Shown: positions 7,727-16,235, counted from the stretch's first letter. The stretch is 48,832 nucleotides of DNA from an uncultured Lacinutrix sp. (GCA_937129145.1 CAKZMU010000021.1:1-48832); one strand, 5' to 3'. Made by a program: numbers and translations. The notes: generated by a model not told the origin, from the sequence alone.

Positions 7727-9424
7727 TTATTTATTTCCTATATAGTCTAAGGCAAACTTTAATACAGCATCTTGATTATTTAAATAATCATCAATATTTT
7801 TAGACACAAAAAAATCTGGCATTACTCCTCGTTCATCAGAAAATGAATTTGCCGAAGTAATGTATGTATATCGTCCTACTGCGTAGAATATCTCAGTGTT
7901 TCGCATTCGGTGACTAATTTGACCTCCTGTACAAAATTGATTAGAGCCTAACTCTTCGCCTATAATTTCCCCTAATCCTAAATGCTTAACAATAGACATT
8001 ACGTGCCCAGTAGTTGAACCTCCATTACCATCAATTAAAAACTTGACTTCACCATTAAATCTTGATAAAAATGGAGTAATAGGTTCCTTTTTTTCATTAA
8101 AAGCTGAGCTTGAAAAATATACGAAAGGTTCATTTGCCAAGTATCGTAAAAGATAAATACCTGCATCGGATGGTCCTCCACCGTTCATTCTCACATCTAG
8201 AATTAAATTACTTACCTTTTTTTCAGAAATTTCTTTAAAACTTTTATCTATGAACTCTTTATATTCAGAAAATTTACCACCATAGTATGCAAAAGAACGT
8301 ATTGTTATTATCGCCAAGTCCTTTTCATTATTTATTTGCAAGCATAAATTTTTTTGGCACACATTTGAAGAATTTATTCTAGGTTTGGGCTTATAATTAG
8401 TTAGTTTTAATAGTTCAATTCTTTCATTTGTCTTTTTTAAAGTTATATTATAAGAACTAGGAAAATTCAAAGAATAAGGAATGTATGCAGATGAATAAGC
8501 ATTAAAAACATGTCTTTTTGAGCTTTCGATTTTCCCTTGCGATTTTATATGCTTAAAAATATCATCTTTAATTTTTGAAATTTTATTCCCATTTATTTCA
8601 ATTATTTCATCTCCAGCACTAATTTTTCCTTTGTTAGTCAAGGGGTCATAAACATATAGTTTTCCACCAATTAACTTTGTTTCTAAAGGAAATCGTAACG
8701 TAATTGGAAGTATTGCATTTTCTTGATTAAAATAACCAAATCCTGAGTGCCCACAATTAATATTTGCAATTATTTCACTGCAGTGCCAAATGAATTCACT
8801 AAAAGTAGTTTGGTTTGTTATTTTTTCCTTTTTGCTTTCTAATGCTGACCAAAACTCTTCTTCTTCAATAAATTTAAATGGATGAGGGTTTCTTGTTGTA
8901 ATTGTTTTTGCTAGTTCATCTATATCCTCAATATACTCTTTTTTAGAATAAATTTTATAAAACTTAGTGCTATCAATGCTGGGGTATTTAATCCTATCAA
9001 CCCATTCAGCTGCATTTGAGTTTTCAGAGTCTAATAATAAAGCTTTTTGATAATTAACTAAAGATTCTTGCAAGTTTCCATTTGAATAATAAGCTTCGCC
9101 AAGACTATCATATGGATTTGCCAAATTTGGAAATTCTGACACTAAAAGTTCAAATATTTTAATTGCTTCTTCAGTCTTTCCTTCATTTAAAAGTTGATAA
9201 CCAAAACTATTCAACTCATTTTCATCATTAAAATTATAGTAATCGGAACTATCCTTCTTTAACTCATAATAAAATTCAATAGTTTCATTAATATTTTTTT
9301 CAAACACATAATCCATAGCTTTGCTTATTGAATACTGTTTATCTTCATTTACTTTAGTTTTTTTGCAACAAAAATTTAGAATAATAAGAATAAATAATAA
9401 ATATGATTTAAAAGAAGTTTTCAT
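7727..9424 (-). CDS. TPR- and PDZ-containing S41-family peptidase lipoprotein
   Basis: I chose the ATG at 9424 (565 residues) over one 42 bp upstream because it gives a clean lipoprotein signal (MKTSFKSYLLFILIILNFC, Cys19). Residues about 70-145 hold two TPR-like helices pairs (TEEAIKIFELLVSEFPN, LGEAYYSNGNLQESLVNYQKAL). A PDZ-like stretch (KISAGDEIIEINGNKIS) follows at about 270, and the S41 core covers about 380-545 (NLILDVRMNGGG, then IDGNGGSTTGHVMS). S470 in GGSTTG is the candidate nucleophile; the context differs from the classic SASA motif of C-terminal processing proteases. It should act in the periplasm or on the outer membrane. It lies 13 bp upstream of a LytTR regulator gene, the same arrangement as the M28 peptidase. 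Confidence 0.8.
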   Translation of the reverse strand: MKTSFKSYLLFILIILNFCCKKTKVNEDKQYSISKAMDYVFEKNINETIEFYYELKKDSSDYYNFNDENELNSFGYQLLNEGKTEEAIKIFELLVSEFPNLANPYDSLGEAYYSNGNLQESLVNYQKALLLDSENSNAAEWVDRIKYPSIDSTKFYKIYSKKEYIEDIDELAKTITTRNPHPFKFIEEEEFWSALESKKEKITNQTTFSEFIWHCSEIIANINCGHSGFGYFNQENAILPITLRFPLETKLIGGKLYVYDPLTNKGKISAGDEIIEINGNKISKIKDDIFKHIKSQGKIESSKRHVFNAYSSAYIPYSLNFPSSYNITLKKTNERIELLKLTNYKPKPRINSSNVCQKNLCLQINNEKDLAIITIRSFAYYGGKFSEYKEFIDKSFKEISEKKVSNLILDVRMNGGGPSDAGIYLLRYLANEPFVYFSSSAFNEKKEPITPFLSRFNGEVKFLIDGNGGSTTGHVMSIVKHLGLGEIIGEELGSNQFCTGGQISHRMRNTEIFYAVGRYTYITSANSFSDERGVMPDFFVSKNIDDYLNNQDAVLKFALDYIGNK

Positions 9425-9494
9425 TTGTGAAAATTTTAGTATGCTCAAAGAACTAAAAATTTGCAAAATAAACGTTATTGAATTGGAAGCAAGT

Positions 9495-9518
9495 AGTACA
9501 TAATTATAATTATGTACT
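9495..9518. promoter_or_regulatory. Perfect 24-bp palindrome upstream of the S41 gene
   Basis: A perfect inverted repeat (each half AGTACATAATTA) that overlaps the stop codon of the AraC-type gene and lies 71-94 bp upstream of the S41 start. On the minus strand no T tract follows, so it fits an operator better than a terminator. Which regulator binds it is unknown. Confidence 0.4.
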
Positions 9519-10541
9519 TTTAAATCGCTCTTTATATTTCAATGGTGTAGTGCCAACAATTTTCTTAAATTCTTTATAGAAAGTTGTTTTGGAATTAAAT
9601 CCAGATTCTAATCCAATAGCATCTAACGAATACTTGGTATTAGATTTAAGTATTTTTTTTGATTCTTCAATTCTATATTCATTAACGAAAGTAGAAAAGC
9701 TTTTTCCAATATTATCATTAAGTAACTGTGAAAATTGATGCGTTGTAATATTCAATTTTACTGCTACTTCAAATAGTTTAAGGCTTGGGTTTCTATATAA
9801 TTTCTCTTCAATCATCAATTCTTTTAAATGATTCTTTAAAACCTCGGCAGTAGATGTTTTTATTTTTTTATTTGCGTATTTTATTTCTGTATTAAAAATC
9901 TTGTTAGACACTTTTTTATTAAATAAGAAATACAAAAAAACTGAATAAAAAATAACTGAGTAAAATATTGATCCAACAATAAAATAAGAATACTCAATAA
10001 AGTGATAAATAGCCCAAATTATTAAATTTGCAATACACAAAAATATTAGCCAAAATTCTTTTGGTGAGCATTTTTTTTTAATAAGATACTTTAAAAAATA
10101 TGCCGAAAAAATTATATAAAGTAACCATTGAAAATTAATTAATTTCAAAAGATACGTTTTCCATAAAACAATATTATCTTGAAACGGATAAAAAACATAT
10201 GCAAAAATTACAACTACTATCCAAATTAAAGATTGATATTTAATAAAGTTTATTTTTTCCTTTTCCGAATTAAGTACAGATAAAATATAATAAAGCAAAA
10301 AGGGCCCAATAAGAACAAAAATTACAGGTCCAGATTGTAGAAAAGAGATTGGATCTGCTCCTGCGAAATAGTAAAATAAAGATTTTAAAACTCTAATATT
10401 TAGAAATAATAAGAAAATCCCAAATAGTTTGTTTGATAAAACTTTAGGCTTCTTATAGAAGATAAAATATAAGCTTAATAGAAAGCTATTAAACAAGCCT
10501 ATTGCTCCAAAAAAAAATAAAATTTTGGAAAAAAAATCCAT
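9510..10541 (-). CDS. Membrane-bound AraC-family transcriptional regulator
   Basis: 343 residues. The first 215 contain about seven hydrophobic helices with no signal peptide cleavage site, as in Bacteroidota 7TM-AraC regulators. The C-terminus (about 235-340) is an AraC HTH pair: first helix-turn-helix around LKLFEVAVKLNITTHQFSQLLND, then the conserved second half DAIGLESGFNSKTTFYKEFKKIVGTTPLKYKERF. It probably senses a signal in or at the inner membrane and binds DNA directly. A good promoter lies at 10562-10588. It sits between the two peptidase-LytTR modules and may control one or both. Confidence 0.88.
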   Translation of the reverse strand: MDFFSKILFFFGAIGLFNSFLLSLYFIFYKKPKVLSNKLFGIFLLFLNIRVLKSLFYYFAGADPISFLQSGPVIFVLIGPFLLYYILSVLNSEKEKINFIKYQSLIWIVVVIFAYVFYPFQDNIVLWKTYLLKLINFQWLLYIIFSAYFLKYLIKKKCSPKEFWLIFLCIANLIIWAIYHFIEYSYFIVGSIFYSVIFYSVFLYFLFNKKVSNKIFNTEIKYANKKIKTSTAEVLKNHLKELMIEEKLYRNPSLKLFEVAVKLNITTHQFSQLLNDNIGKSFSTFVNEYRIEESKKILKSNTKYSLDAIGLESGFNSKTTFYKEFKKIVGTTPLKYKERFKST

Positions 10542-10561
10542 AAACCTCTCAGATTAATCGT

Positions 10562-10588
10562 CAATATTATATGTGCAATTTTAAACAA
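10562..10588 (-). promoter_or_regulatory. Predicted promoter of the AraC-type gene
   Basis: On the minus strand TTG (10586-10588), 16 bp, then TAATATTG (10562-10569), one mismatch from TAnnTTTG. The start codon is about 20 bp downstream. Sequence around the boxes (TTGTTTAAA, then GCAC, then ACGATTAAT) is shared with the promoter at 4248-4274. Confidence 0.5.
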
Positions 10589-10636
10589 TTTCAATTAAAT
10601 AAAAAACACTAATTCATACCATTAATTAAATAAACT

Positions 10637-11038
10637 CTATAAGTTTAGTAGTCTCGCTATAAAAGCATCTCTTTTACGAGTTGATACAGGGATTTTTTTA
10701 CCATTTGTTAGTATCAAAAACCCTCTTTTATCGTATTTGTCAACAAAATTTATATTAACATAATATGATTGATGAGTTCTGAAAAAGATATACTCTGGTA
10801 ATTGTGTTTCAAAATATTTTAAAGGATTTGAGGCTAAAAATGATTTTCCAGAGTAAAGATAAAATGTCGTATAACCTTTATCTGACATACAGTATGCTAA
10901 GTCTCTTAAATTAATAACTTGATAGGTGTTTTGAAGACTAAGAATTAAGTTATCTTCATGAACTTCGCATTCACCAATAATAGTTTTCTCTTCAGAATGG
11001 TCAAATAATTTTAACTTTATTTTTCTAATAAAATTCAT
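10637..11038 (-). CDS. Stand-alone LytTR-type DNA-binding regulator (copy B)
   Basis: 133 residues: a short basic N-terminal extension (MNFIRKIKLKLFDHSEEK) followed by a LytTR domain at about 27-133 (GYTTFYLYSGKSF, FFRTHQSYYVNINFV, IPVSTRKR). It has no receiver domain. It begins 8 bp after the stop of the M28 peptidase gene and is probably translated from the same mRNA. It is a paralogue of the protein at 7372-7713, with the strongest identity in the RTHQSYYVNIN core. It probably regulates this or a neighbouring promoter; the input signal is not visible. Confidence 0.85.
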   Translation of the reverse strand: MNFIRKIKLKLFDHSEEKTIIGECEVHEDNLILSLQNTYQVINLRDLAYCMSDKGYTTFYLYSGKSFLASNPLKYFETQLPEYIFFRTHQSYYVNINFVDKYDKRGFLILTNGKKIPVSTRKRDAFIARLLNL

Positions 11039-11046
11039 AGTGAAAA

Positions 11047-13347
11047 TTAATTAATATAAAACGTTTGTTTTGTAATTATGGCATCAGATTCATAATATGG
11101 GCTTATCATAACATCTAATGGGCGAGGTTTTAGAATTCTTTTAAGCAAATTATGTTCAAAAAGATCAAATGACTTTTCTTCTACAATAAGTTTTAATGGT
11201 AAATTGATTTTAGAAGTAGTAAAAGACACTTCAAGAGGTATATTATTATCAACATAATATTTTATTAATTGATCAGTTTGTCGTTCAGTGAAAAATTCAT
11301 CATCATTAACTAAAAGTCCATTTACTGTTAGGTTCTTAATTATTATTTCTCGATCTAAATAAAGAATGATATTACTTAGATTTCTGTTGGGCTTAATTTT
11401 AAAATTTAAATAGCTTTTATCATCTATAATATGATGTTTTATAAGTTCAAAACTACTATTATTAGTATTCATGAATTGAACCTCATTATAATATGAGAAA
11501 TTTTGATTTTTAAAATAAATATCTTGATTTGAGTTAGAAGATTTTTTAGGGTTAACCCCAAGATTTTCTTCTAGCCAATTATCTATTTTATCGTCATAGG
11601 TAGCAAAAAAAGCAGTAGACACATCCTTATCTTCAAAATAAACGAGACTCTTAGGGTTTTTTCTTAAAATACTATAATTACTTTTAAAATGAGCAAGTGT
11701 AAAAAATGCAATTGATGCAAATAGAACAAGAGATATGAAAACCTTTTTAAATTGAATATATCCATAAACTGGAAGTAATAATCCAAAAACTAGCACTACA
11801 AGTAAACAACTTATCATAATTGAATTCAACCCAAGAGTTACAGGAATAAACTCAATCAAAGGAGGGAAAATAAATAATAATGGAGCCGATAAAAATGTTA
11901 TTATTAAAATTGATCTTTCACTATATCTTATTAAAATTAATGTAGATAATAACCCAAAAAATAAAGGTATAATAAAGAATCCTGCTCCCTTAAAAAACAG
12001 ACTAATTAACACATTTATTATTATCCAGGTAAATAAAGGTGCTATGGAACTATTTTTTATATCATTTTTTATATAATATGTCTTATAAACTAATGAAGTT
12101 ATTAACACTGATAGCAGTACAAAAAAAGTAATATAATAATACCCATTGTAAGTGAAGTTATGTTGTAAGTCGGAATATTGAGGGTAAATTTTAAGCAATA
12201 ATTCCCATCCAAAAAAACCAATAACTGTTGATGTAAATATTGAAATAAGGAACGGAATAAAACCCTTTAAAATTAACTTTATTTTTAATTCATTTTTCTT
12301 TAATCCATGGTAAATAAGAATAAAAAACAATAAAATAGCTAAAATAGCAAGCGGCAGAACTACCGTAAAGGGGAAGTGAATTATTTTCAGAAATGGAAAA
12401 TTTACATATACTAGCTCTTCATTGGCTGTTAGATTTGACAAATCAATGTTACTAAAATGCCTAAGCATAGGTATCAAATATGTGCCCTGATGGTAAATTG
12501 AACTTCTACTAATATTGTCTAAATTATCATTTTCTGTATGGTAATTCATATAATCATCAATAAATGCAAAAAAGATTCCCTCTACATCCCCATATTCTCT
12601 ATAGACTGTCGAGTCAGTATTATTAGGAAGTATTTTATAAATTGAATATAAAAGGGATGATGTAACCGGATAATCAATTCCAGAATCTATGAAGGATTTT
12701 AGGATTTTAGAATTTCCATTATTAGTTTCGATAACCATATGTGATGGCCCGCTAGACCCTCTAGCTTCAAAATTAATAGCAAACCCAACATCTTTTGCCC
12801 ATGGGTGTTTTTTCATAAAAACCTTAGCGCCTAACATCCCTAATTCTTCAGCATCTGTAAATAAAACTATAATATCGTTTTTAGGACTGTTATTTTGACT
12901 CAAAAACACTCTAAGACTCTCAAGTATAGTTGCTAAGCCGCTTCCTGCATCTGACGCACCAAAAGATGCTATTGGCGCACTATCATAATGAGCAGTTATC
13001 AATAACGCTTTCTCGCTATTAGTCCCTTTGATTCTACCAATTATATTTTTAGGCTTTATGAAGCAATTATATTCTTCATCATAAAAATCACTTTCTTGAA
13101 TTTGAATTTCAATTCCTAGAAATTCTAATCTTTTTACTAAATATTCCCTAACCTCTTTATGCCCTCGACTTCCATAATAATGTTGGGTTTTTGCTATTTG
13201 CTTTAGATCGTTAATAACATTATCTGTAGAAAAACTTTCAAAGTTAGTTTTGCTTGTTATATTATCTCTTGGAATTAAACTATAAAACGAAAAAAAAATA
13301 AATAGAATAATAAGTAGAGTTGAAGATATTTGATAAGTTTTTTTCAT
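11047..13347 (-). CDS. M28-family zinc peptidase with polytopic membrane domain
   Basis: 766 residues. An N-terminal membrane anchor (about 8-26) is followed by an M28 aminopeptidase domain (about 40-300) with all metal ligands and the catalytic acid in place: H120 (TAHYDS), D133 (GASDAGSG), E167/E168 (TDAEELG), E194 (NFEARGSSGPS) and H270 (YHTENDNL). About eight to nine hydrophobic helices occupy residues 325-560, and a beta-rich tail of about 190 residues ends the protein. The layout matches the membrane M28 proteins related to eukaryotic ERMP1/vacuolar membrane protease. The peptidase domain should face the periplasm and release N-terminal residues from peptides. It is encoded 8 bp upstream of LytTR copy B. 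Confidence 0.9.
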   Translation of the reverse strand: MKKTYQISSTLLIILFIFFSFYSLIPRDNITSKTNFESFSTDNVINDLKQIAKTQHYYGSRGHKEVREYLVKRLEFLGIEIQIQESDFYDEEYNCFIKPKNIIGRIKGTNSEKALLITAHYDSAPIASFGASDAGSGLATILESLRVFLSQNNSPKNDIIVLFTDAEELGMLGAKVFMKKHPWAKDVGFAINFEARGSSGPSHMVIETNNGNSKILKSFIDSGIDYPVTSSLLYSIYKILPNNTDSTVYREYGDVEGIFFAFIDDYMNYHTENDNLDNISRSSIYHQGTYLIPMLRHFSNIDLSNLTANEELVYVNFPFLKIIHFPFTVVLPLAILAILLFFILIYHGLKKNELKIKLILKGFIPFLISIFTSTVIGFFGWELLLKIYPQYSDLQHNFTYNGYYYITFFVLLSVLITSLVYKTYYIKNDIKNSSIAPLFTWIIINVLISLFFKGAGFFIIPLFFGLLSTLILIRYSERSILIITFLSAPLLFIFPPLIEFIPVTLGLNSIMISCLLVVLVFGLLLPVYGYIQFKKVFISLVLFASIAFFTLAHFKSNYSILRKNPKSLVYFEDKDVSTAFFATYDDKIDNWLEENLGVNPKKSSNSNQDIYFKNQNFSYYNEVQFMNTNNSSFELIKHHIIDDKSYLNFKIKPNRNLSNIILYLDREIIIKNLTVNGLLVNDDEFFTERQTDQLIKYYVDNNIPLEVSFTTSKINLPLKLIVEEKSFDLFEHNLLKRILKPRPLDVMISPYYESDAIITKQTFYIN

Positions 13348-13350
13348 GTA

Positions 13351-13530
13351 GCGTATTTTTAATCAAAAATAACTTGATATACTAAGGTTTAAAACCTAAA
13401 AAAGTTTAATGCGTATTTTATCACAATGAATAGGTGGATATCGTCTATAAAGCTTTTATATTCATATAATAATTAGTTCAATGTTATTTTATACTTATTT
13501 ATCAAGTATAAAAACTCGTTTAGCGTATTA
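13351..13530. promoter_or_regulatory. Divergent control region with inverted repeat and repeated GCGTATT motif
   Basis: The region between the M28 and GIN-domain genes holds a 10-bp perfect inverted repeat (TTTTATACTT at 13487-13496 and AAGTATAAAA at 13504-13513, 7-bp spacer) and three direct copies of GCGTATT (13351, 13411, 13523). The octamer TATCAAGT at 13500 recurs inverted near 13372. These are plausible operator sites for the nearby LytTR or AraC proteins; that link is inferred. Confidence 0.4.
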
Positions 13531-13583
13531 CATTTTAACTATTGCTAAAATTGATAAACCTTTACATTAAATTGAACAAAGTT

Positions 13584-14288
13584 ATGATTTACAAACACAG
13601 TTATATTGCCGTATTTTTTTGCTTATTTAGTATCTACTCAATCTCTCAAAATTCTGAAACAGAAATTCCGTTGTTGAATTTTAACAAAATAGATATTGAT
13701 AAGTTTATTAAAGTAACATTAATTTTTGGAGATAAAGAATCAATAGAAATACTTGAAAACAATAATGATCTAGAGATAGATTATAAAATCAATAGAGATA
13801 AATTATTTTTAAAATTAAAAAAGCCTAAAAGAAAAATAACTATTGAAGAAAAATATATTCATCTTAAAATTACTTATAACAAATTAGTAGAAATTGCAAT
13901 TAAAGGAAACCAGACAATAAATTGCAAGAATCTAATAAAATCCGATGAGTTAAAAATAGTAGGTTATGGTAATTCGAATTTATACATTAGCAATGTTTCA
14001 TTAAAACATCTTAAAACTCGAATTTATGGTAATTTCAATATTTCAATAGAATCTGGCAATATACAATCAATGAAAATAAGAGCATTTGGAAATTCTCATG
14101 TCCAATTAAAAAAAGTTAAAGTAAATAGAGCTAGAGTCCTTGCTTATGGGAATAGTAATTTAAATCTCAATGTTAATGAAAGTTTAAAGGTTTCAGGATT
14201 GGGAAGTGTTACGCTTAACTATATTGGAAAAGCAGTACTTAATAAGGGGCTTATTTTAGGGAATTATAATGTTATAAAGAATGAATAA
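13584..14288 (+). CDS. Exported GIN-domain (DUF2807) protein
   Basis: I chose the ATG at 13584 (234 residues), because it gives a normal signal peptide (MIYKHSYIAVFFCLFSIYS, ends SISQ); an in-frame ATG 42 bp upstream adds a stretch unlike a signal. The mature part has the head GIN domain layout: FNKIDIDKFIKVTLIFGDKESIEI at the start, then beta-helix-like turns with recurring GYGNSN, IYGNFN, AFGNSH, AYGNSN, and a final GLGSVTLNY. Such proteins are periplasmic or surface beta-helix proteins of unknown role. Its last 8 bases overlap the kinase gene, so it is translationally coupled to a two-component system and may be the sensor's ligand, partner or modulator. Confidence 0.85.
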   Translation: MIYKHSYIAVFFCLFSIYSISQNSETEIPLLNFNKIDIDKFIKVTLIFGDKESIEILENNNDLEIDYKINRDKLFLKLKKPKRKITIEEKYIHLKITYNKLVEIAIKGNQTINCKNLIKSDELKIVGYGNSNLYISNVSLKHLKTRIYGNFNISIESGNIQSMKIRAFGNSHVQLKKVKVNRARVLAYGNSNLNLNVNESLKVSGLGSVTLNYIGKAVLNKGLILGNYNVIKNE

Positions 14289-15321
14289 TAGCGTTTTCGT
14301 CTTTAATAGGTCAGATTATAGATTAATCATTGCATATTTAATTATTTCTAGCATATGGCTGATGTTCAAATATATTACTCAAGGTATTTATTTGTTAGAG
14401 AGTTTAATAGATGTTTTTAAATTTTGTGTTCAAATTATTATTGCTTTGTTTTTTTTTAGATGGATTATTGAAGTATATATTTTAGAGCAAAAAAAATATA
14501 TTTTTGCACTCGTTACTTCTCTTATTTTTTTAATTATTTTAGGCTGTACCACTTATCTAATAGGACTCCTGTCAGGAGGCGAGAACATTTCAAATTTTTT
14601 TAAGCCATTAGATGAATTTGTAATTAAAGGTTTCACAACTTCTGCTCCAGATGTAGCACTGCCTTTAGCATTGATTTTTGGAAAAAAATTCTTTGAAAAC
14701 AGGTTAAACACTTTGAATTTAATCAATATTCAAAAAGAAAGTAAATTAAGAATTTTGCGAGCACAATTTGATCCTCACTTTCTTTTTAATAGTTTAAATA
14801 CTATTGATGCACTAATAGATTATGAACCACAAAAAGCAAAAAAATATTTATCTAAACTGTCTTCATTATATAGAGCTTTGACTACTAATAGTGATGAAGA
14901 TATTATGCCTTTGGTTGAAGAATTATCATTGGTTGAAGATTACATTTATTTAATTCAGATTAGGTTTGAGAATGATTATAAATTCAATATTCAAGTTGAT
15001 TGTGAATTAGAAAACAAATATATACTAAGTAACGCCCTTCAAATTACTGTGGAAAATATTATAAAGCATAATAAAGCAAAAAGAGATAAAAAAATAGAGG
15101 TAAATATAATAATTGATGAGTCTAAGATAATTATTACTAATAATAAAACTAATTTGAACCATTCTAAATCAGAAAGAATAGGTACAGGGTTAAAAAACCT
15201 TAATGAAAGGTACACTTTACTTACTGATAAAAGAATTTTAGTAAATGATACAAATAATTCTTTTAAAATAACTTTACCATTAATTAAATCAGAAAAATTC
15301 AATGCAAATATTGATAATTGA
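14281..15321 (+). CDS. LytS-type sensor histidine kinase
   Basis: 346 residues. About four hydrophobic helices in residues 12-135 form the membrane part, without a large external loop. The His_kinase domain (PF06580 type) carries H166 in LRAQFDPHFLFNSLNT, an N-box (ENIIKHNKA) at about 258 and a short G-box (GTGLKNLNERY) at about 302. It overlaps the GIN gene by 8 bp and the response regulator by 20 bp, so the three are one translationally coupled operon. It should phosphorylate the LytTR regulator that follows; with so little outside the membrane, sensing may be in the membrane or through the GIN protein. Confidence 0.9.
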   Translation: MNNSVFVFNRSDYRLIIAYLIISSIWLMFKYITQGIYLLESLIDVFKFCVQIIIALFFFRWIIEVYILEQKKYIFALVTSLIFLIILGCTTYLIGLLSGGENISNFFKPLDEFVIKGFTTSAPDVALPLALIFGKKFFENRLNTLNLINIQKESKLRILRAQFDPHFLFNSLNTIDALIDYEPQKAKKYLSKLSSLYRALTTNSDEDIMPLVEELSLVEDYIYLIQIRFENDYKFNIQVDCELENKYILSNALQITVENIIKHNKAKRDKKIEVNIIIDESKIIITNNKTNLNHSKSERIGTGLKNLNERYTLLTDKRILVNDTNNSFKITLPLIKSEKFNANIDN

Positions 15322-16057
15322 GGATGAATTACCTGCCTATAAAAAATTGGTGAGCTATTTAGATATATTCTTTGATGAAAATTATGTGCATATTCATTCA
15401 AGAACAATTGAGGCTGCAATAAAATATATTAAAACTTCAAGTTTTGATTTAATATTATCAGACATAGAATTACTTGATGGAAATGTTTTTAATTTGTTTA
15501 ATAAAATTACTGTTTCTGCTCCTATTATATTTTGCACAGCTTATGATTCATATACAATTAATGCATTTAAAGAGAATGGAATTGCCTACTTAATTAAGCC
15601 ATATACACAAGAAGAATTTAATCAAGCATTAAAAAAATATATAAATTTAATTTCTACACCAGCTACATCAACCAAAAAACTACAATTATTAAGTAATCTT
15701 ATCGATAATAAACAACAACAATTTAAAAAACGTATTCTTATAAAAAAAGGGCCAGTTTATAAGGTTCTAGAAATGCAAAACATAGTTTTAATAGAAGCTT
15801 TTGGAGATTTAATAAAATTCGTTGATTCTTCTGGAAATCATTCGCATGCCTCAAAAAGTATAGGACAAATTGAGGATGAAATATCTTCACAAATGTTTTT
15901 TAGAATAAATAGAAGTCAAATAGTAAATATTAATTTTATTGAGGCAATGGAATCCCATAGCAGAAATCGCTTAGCAATAAAAATGAAAAGAATTAAAAAA
16001 CTTATTATTACAAGCACGAGTAGAACTAAAGTATTTAGAGTTTGGATTGAAAAATAA
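15302..16057 (+). CDS. LytTR-family response regulator (LytR/AlgR type)
   Basis: 251 residues. The receiver domain (1-115) has the acidic pair E7/D8 (IIEDE), phospho-acceptor D54 (LSDIELLDG), T79 (FCTAYD) and K99 (LIKP). A LytTR DNA-binding domain covers about 142-248 (VLIEAFGDLIKFVDSSGNH, RINRSQIVNINFIEA). It overlaps its kinase gene by 20 bp. Its LytTR core is clearly more distant from the two stand-alone LytTR proteins nearby than they are from each other. Target promoters probably include its own operon. Confidence 0.92.
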   Translation: MQILIIEDELPAYKKLVSYLDIFFDENYVHIHSRTIEAAIKYIKTSSFDLILSDIELLDGNVFNLFNKITVSAPIIFCTAYDSYTINAFKENGIAYLIKPYTQEEFNQALKKYINLISTPATSTKKLQLLSNLIDNKQQQFKKRILIKKGPVYKVLEMQNIVLIEAFGDLIKFVDSSGNHSHASKSIGQIEDEISSQMFFRINRSQIVNINFIEAMESHSRNRLAIKMKRIKKLIITSTSRTKVFRVWIEK

Positions 16058-16060
16058 ACT

Positions 16061-16091
16061 AAAAAAAGTATTAGTTGACTAAGATTTTTTT
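16061..16091. terminator. Probable two-way terminator between convergent genes
   Basis: An A7 tract, a short hairpin (TTAGT, TG, ACTAA at 16071-16082) and a T7 tract lie just after the response regulator stop. With A and T tracts on both sides it could end transcription from the operon on the plus strand and from the PorP gene on the minus strand. The stem is weak. Confidence 0.4.
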
Positions 16092-16235
16092 AATAATTGA
16101 TTTAAATTTTTAGACATTTCATCAAAAACTCATGGAATTTGTTGTGAATATGTTTTTTCTTGGTTGATAATTACCAATTCAGTTGTTAGTTACAAATAAT
16201 GATTATATACAGCACTTTCTGTGTATGAAACTAAT

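Noticed and set aside
9425..9466. Upstream ATG for the S41 gene at 9466
   Set aside because: The extra 14 residues precede a perfect lipoprotein signal peptide and would spoil its position; the ATG at 9424 is preferred.
10637..11038. The two similar LytTR genes as parts of a mobile element
   Set aside because: No inverted terminal repeats, target duplications or transposase are seen, and similarity is confined to the LytTR coding region. Gene duplication is the simpler reading.
15039..15419. A 126-codon open frame on the minus strand across the kinase/response regulator overlap
   Set aside because: Both plus-strand genes have full family motifs through this stretch; the hydrophobic minus-strand product mirrors their Lys/Asn-rich codons.
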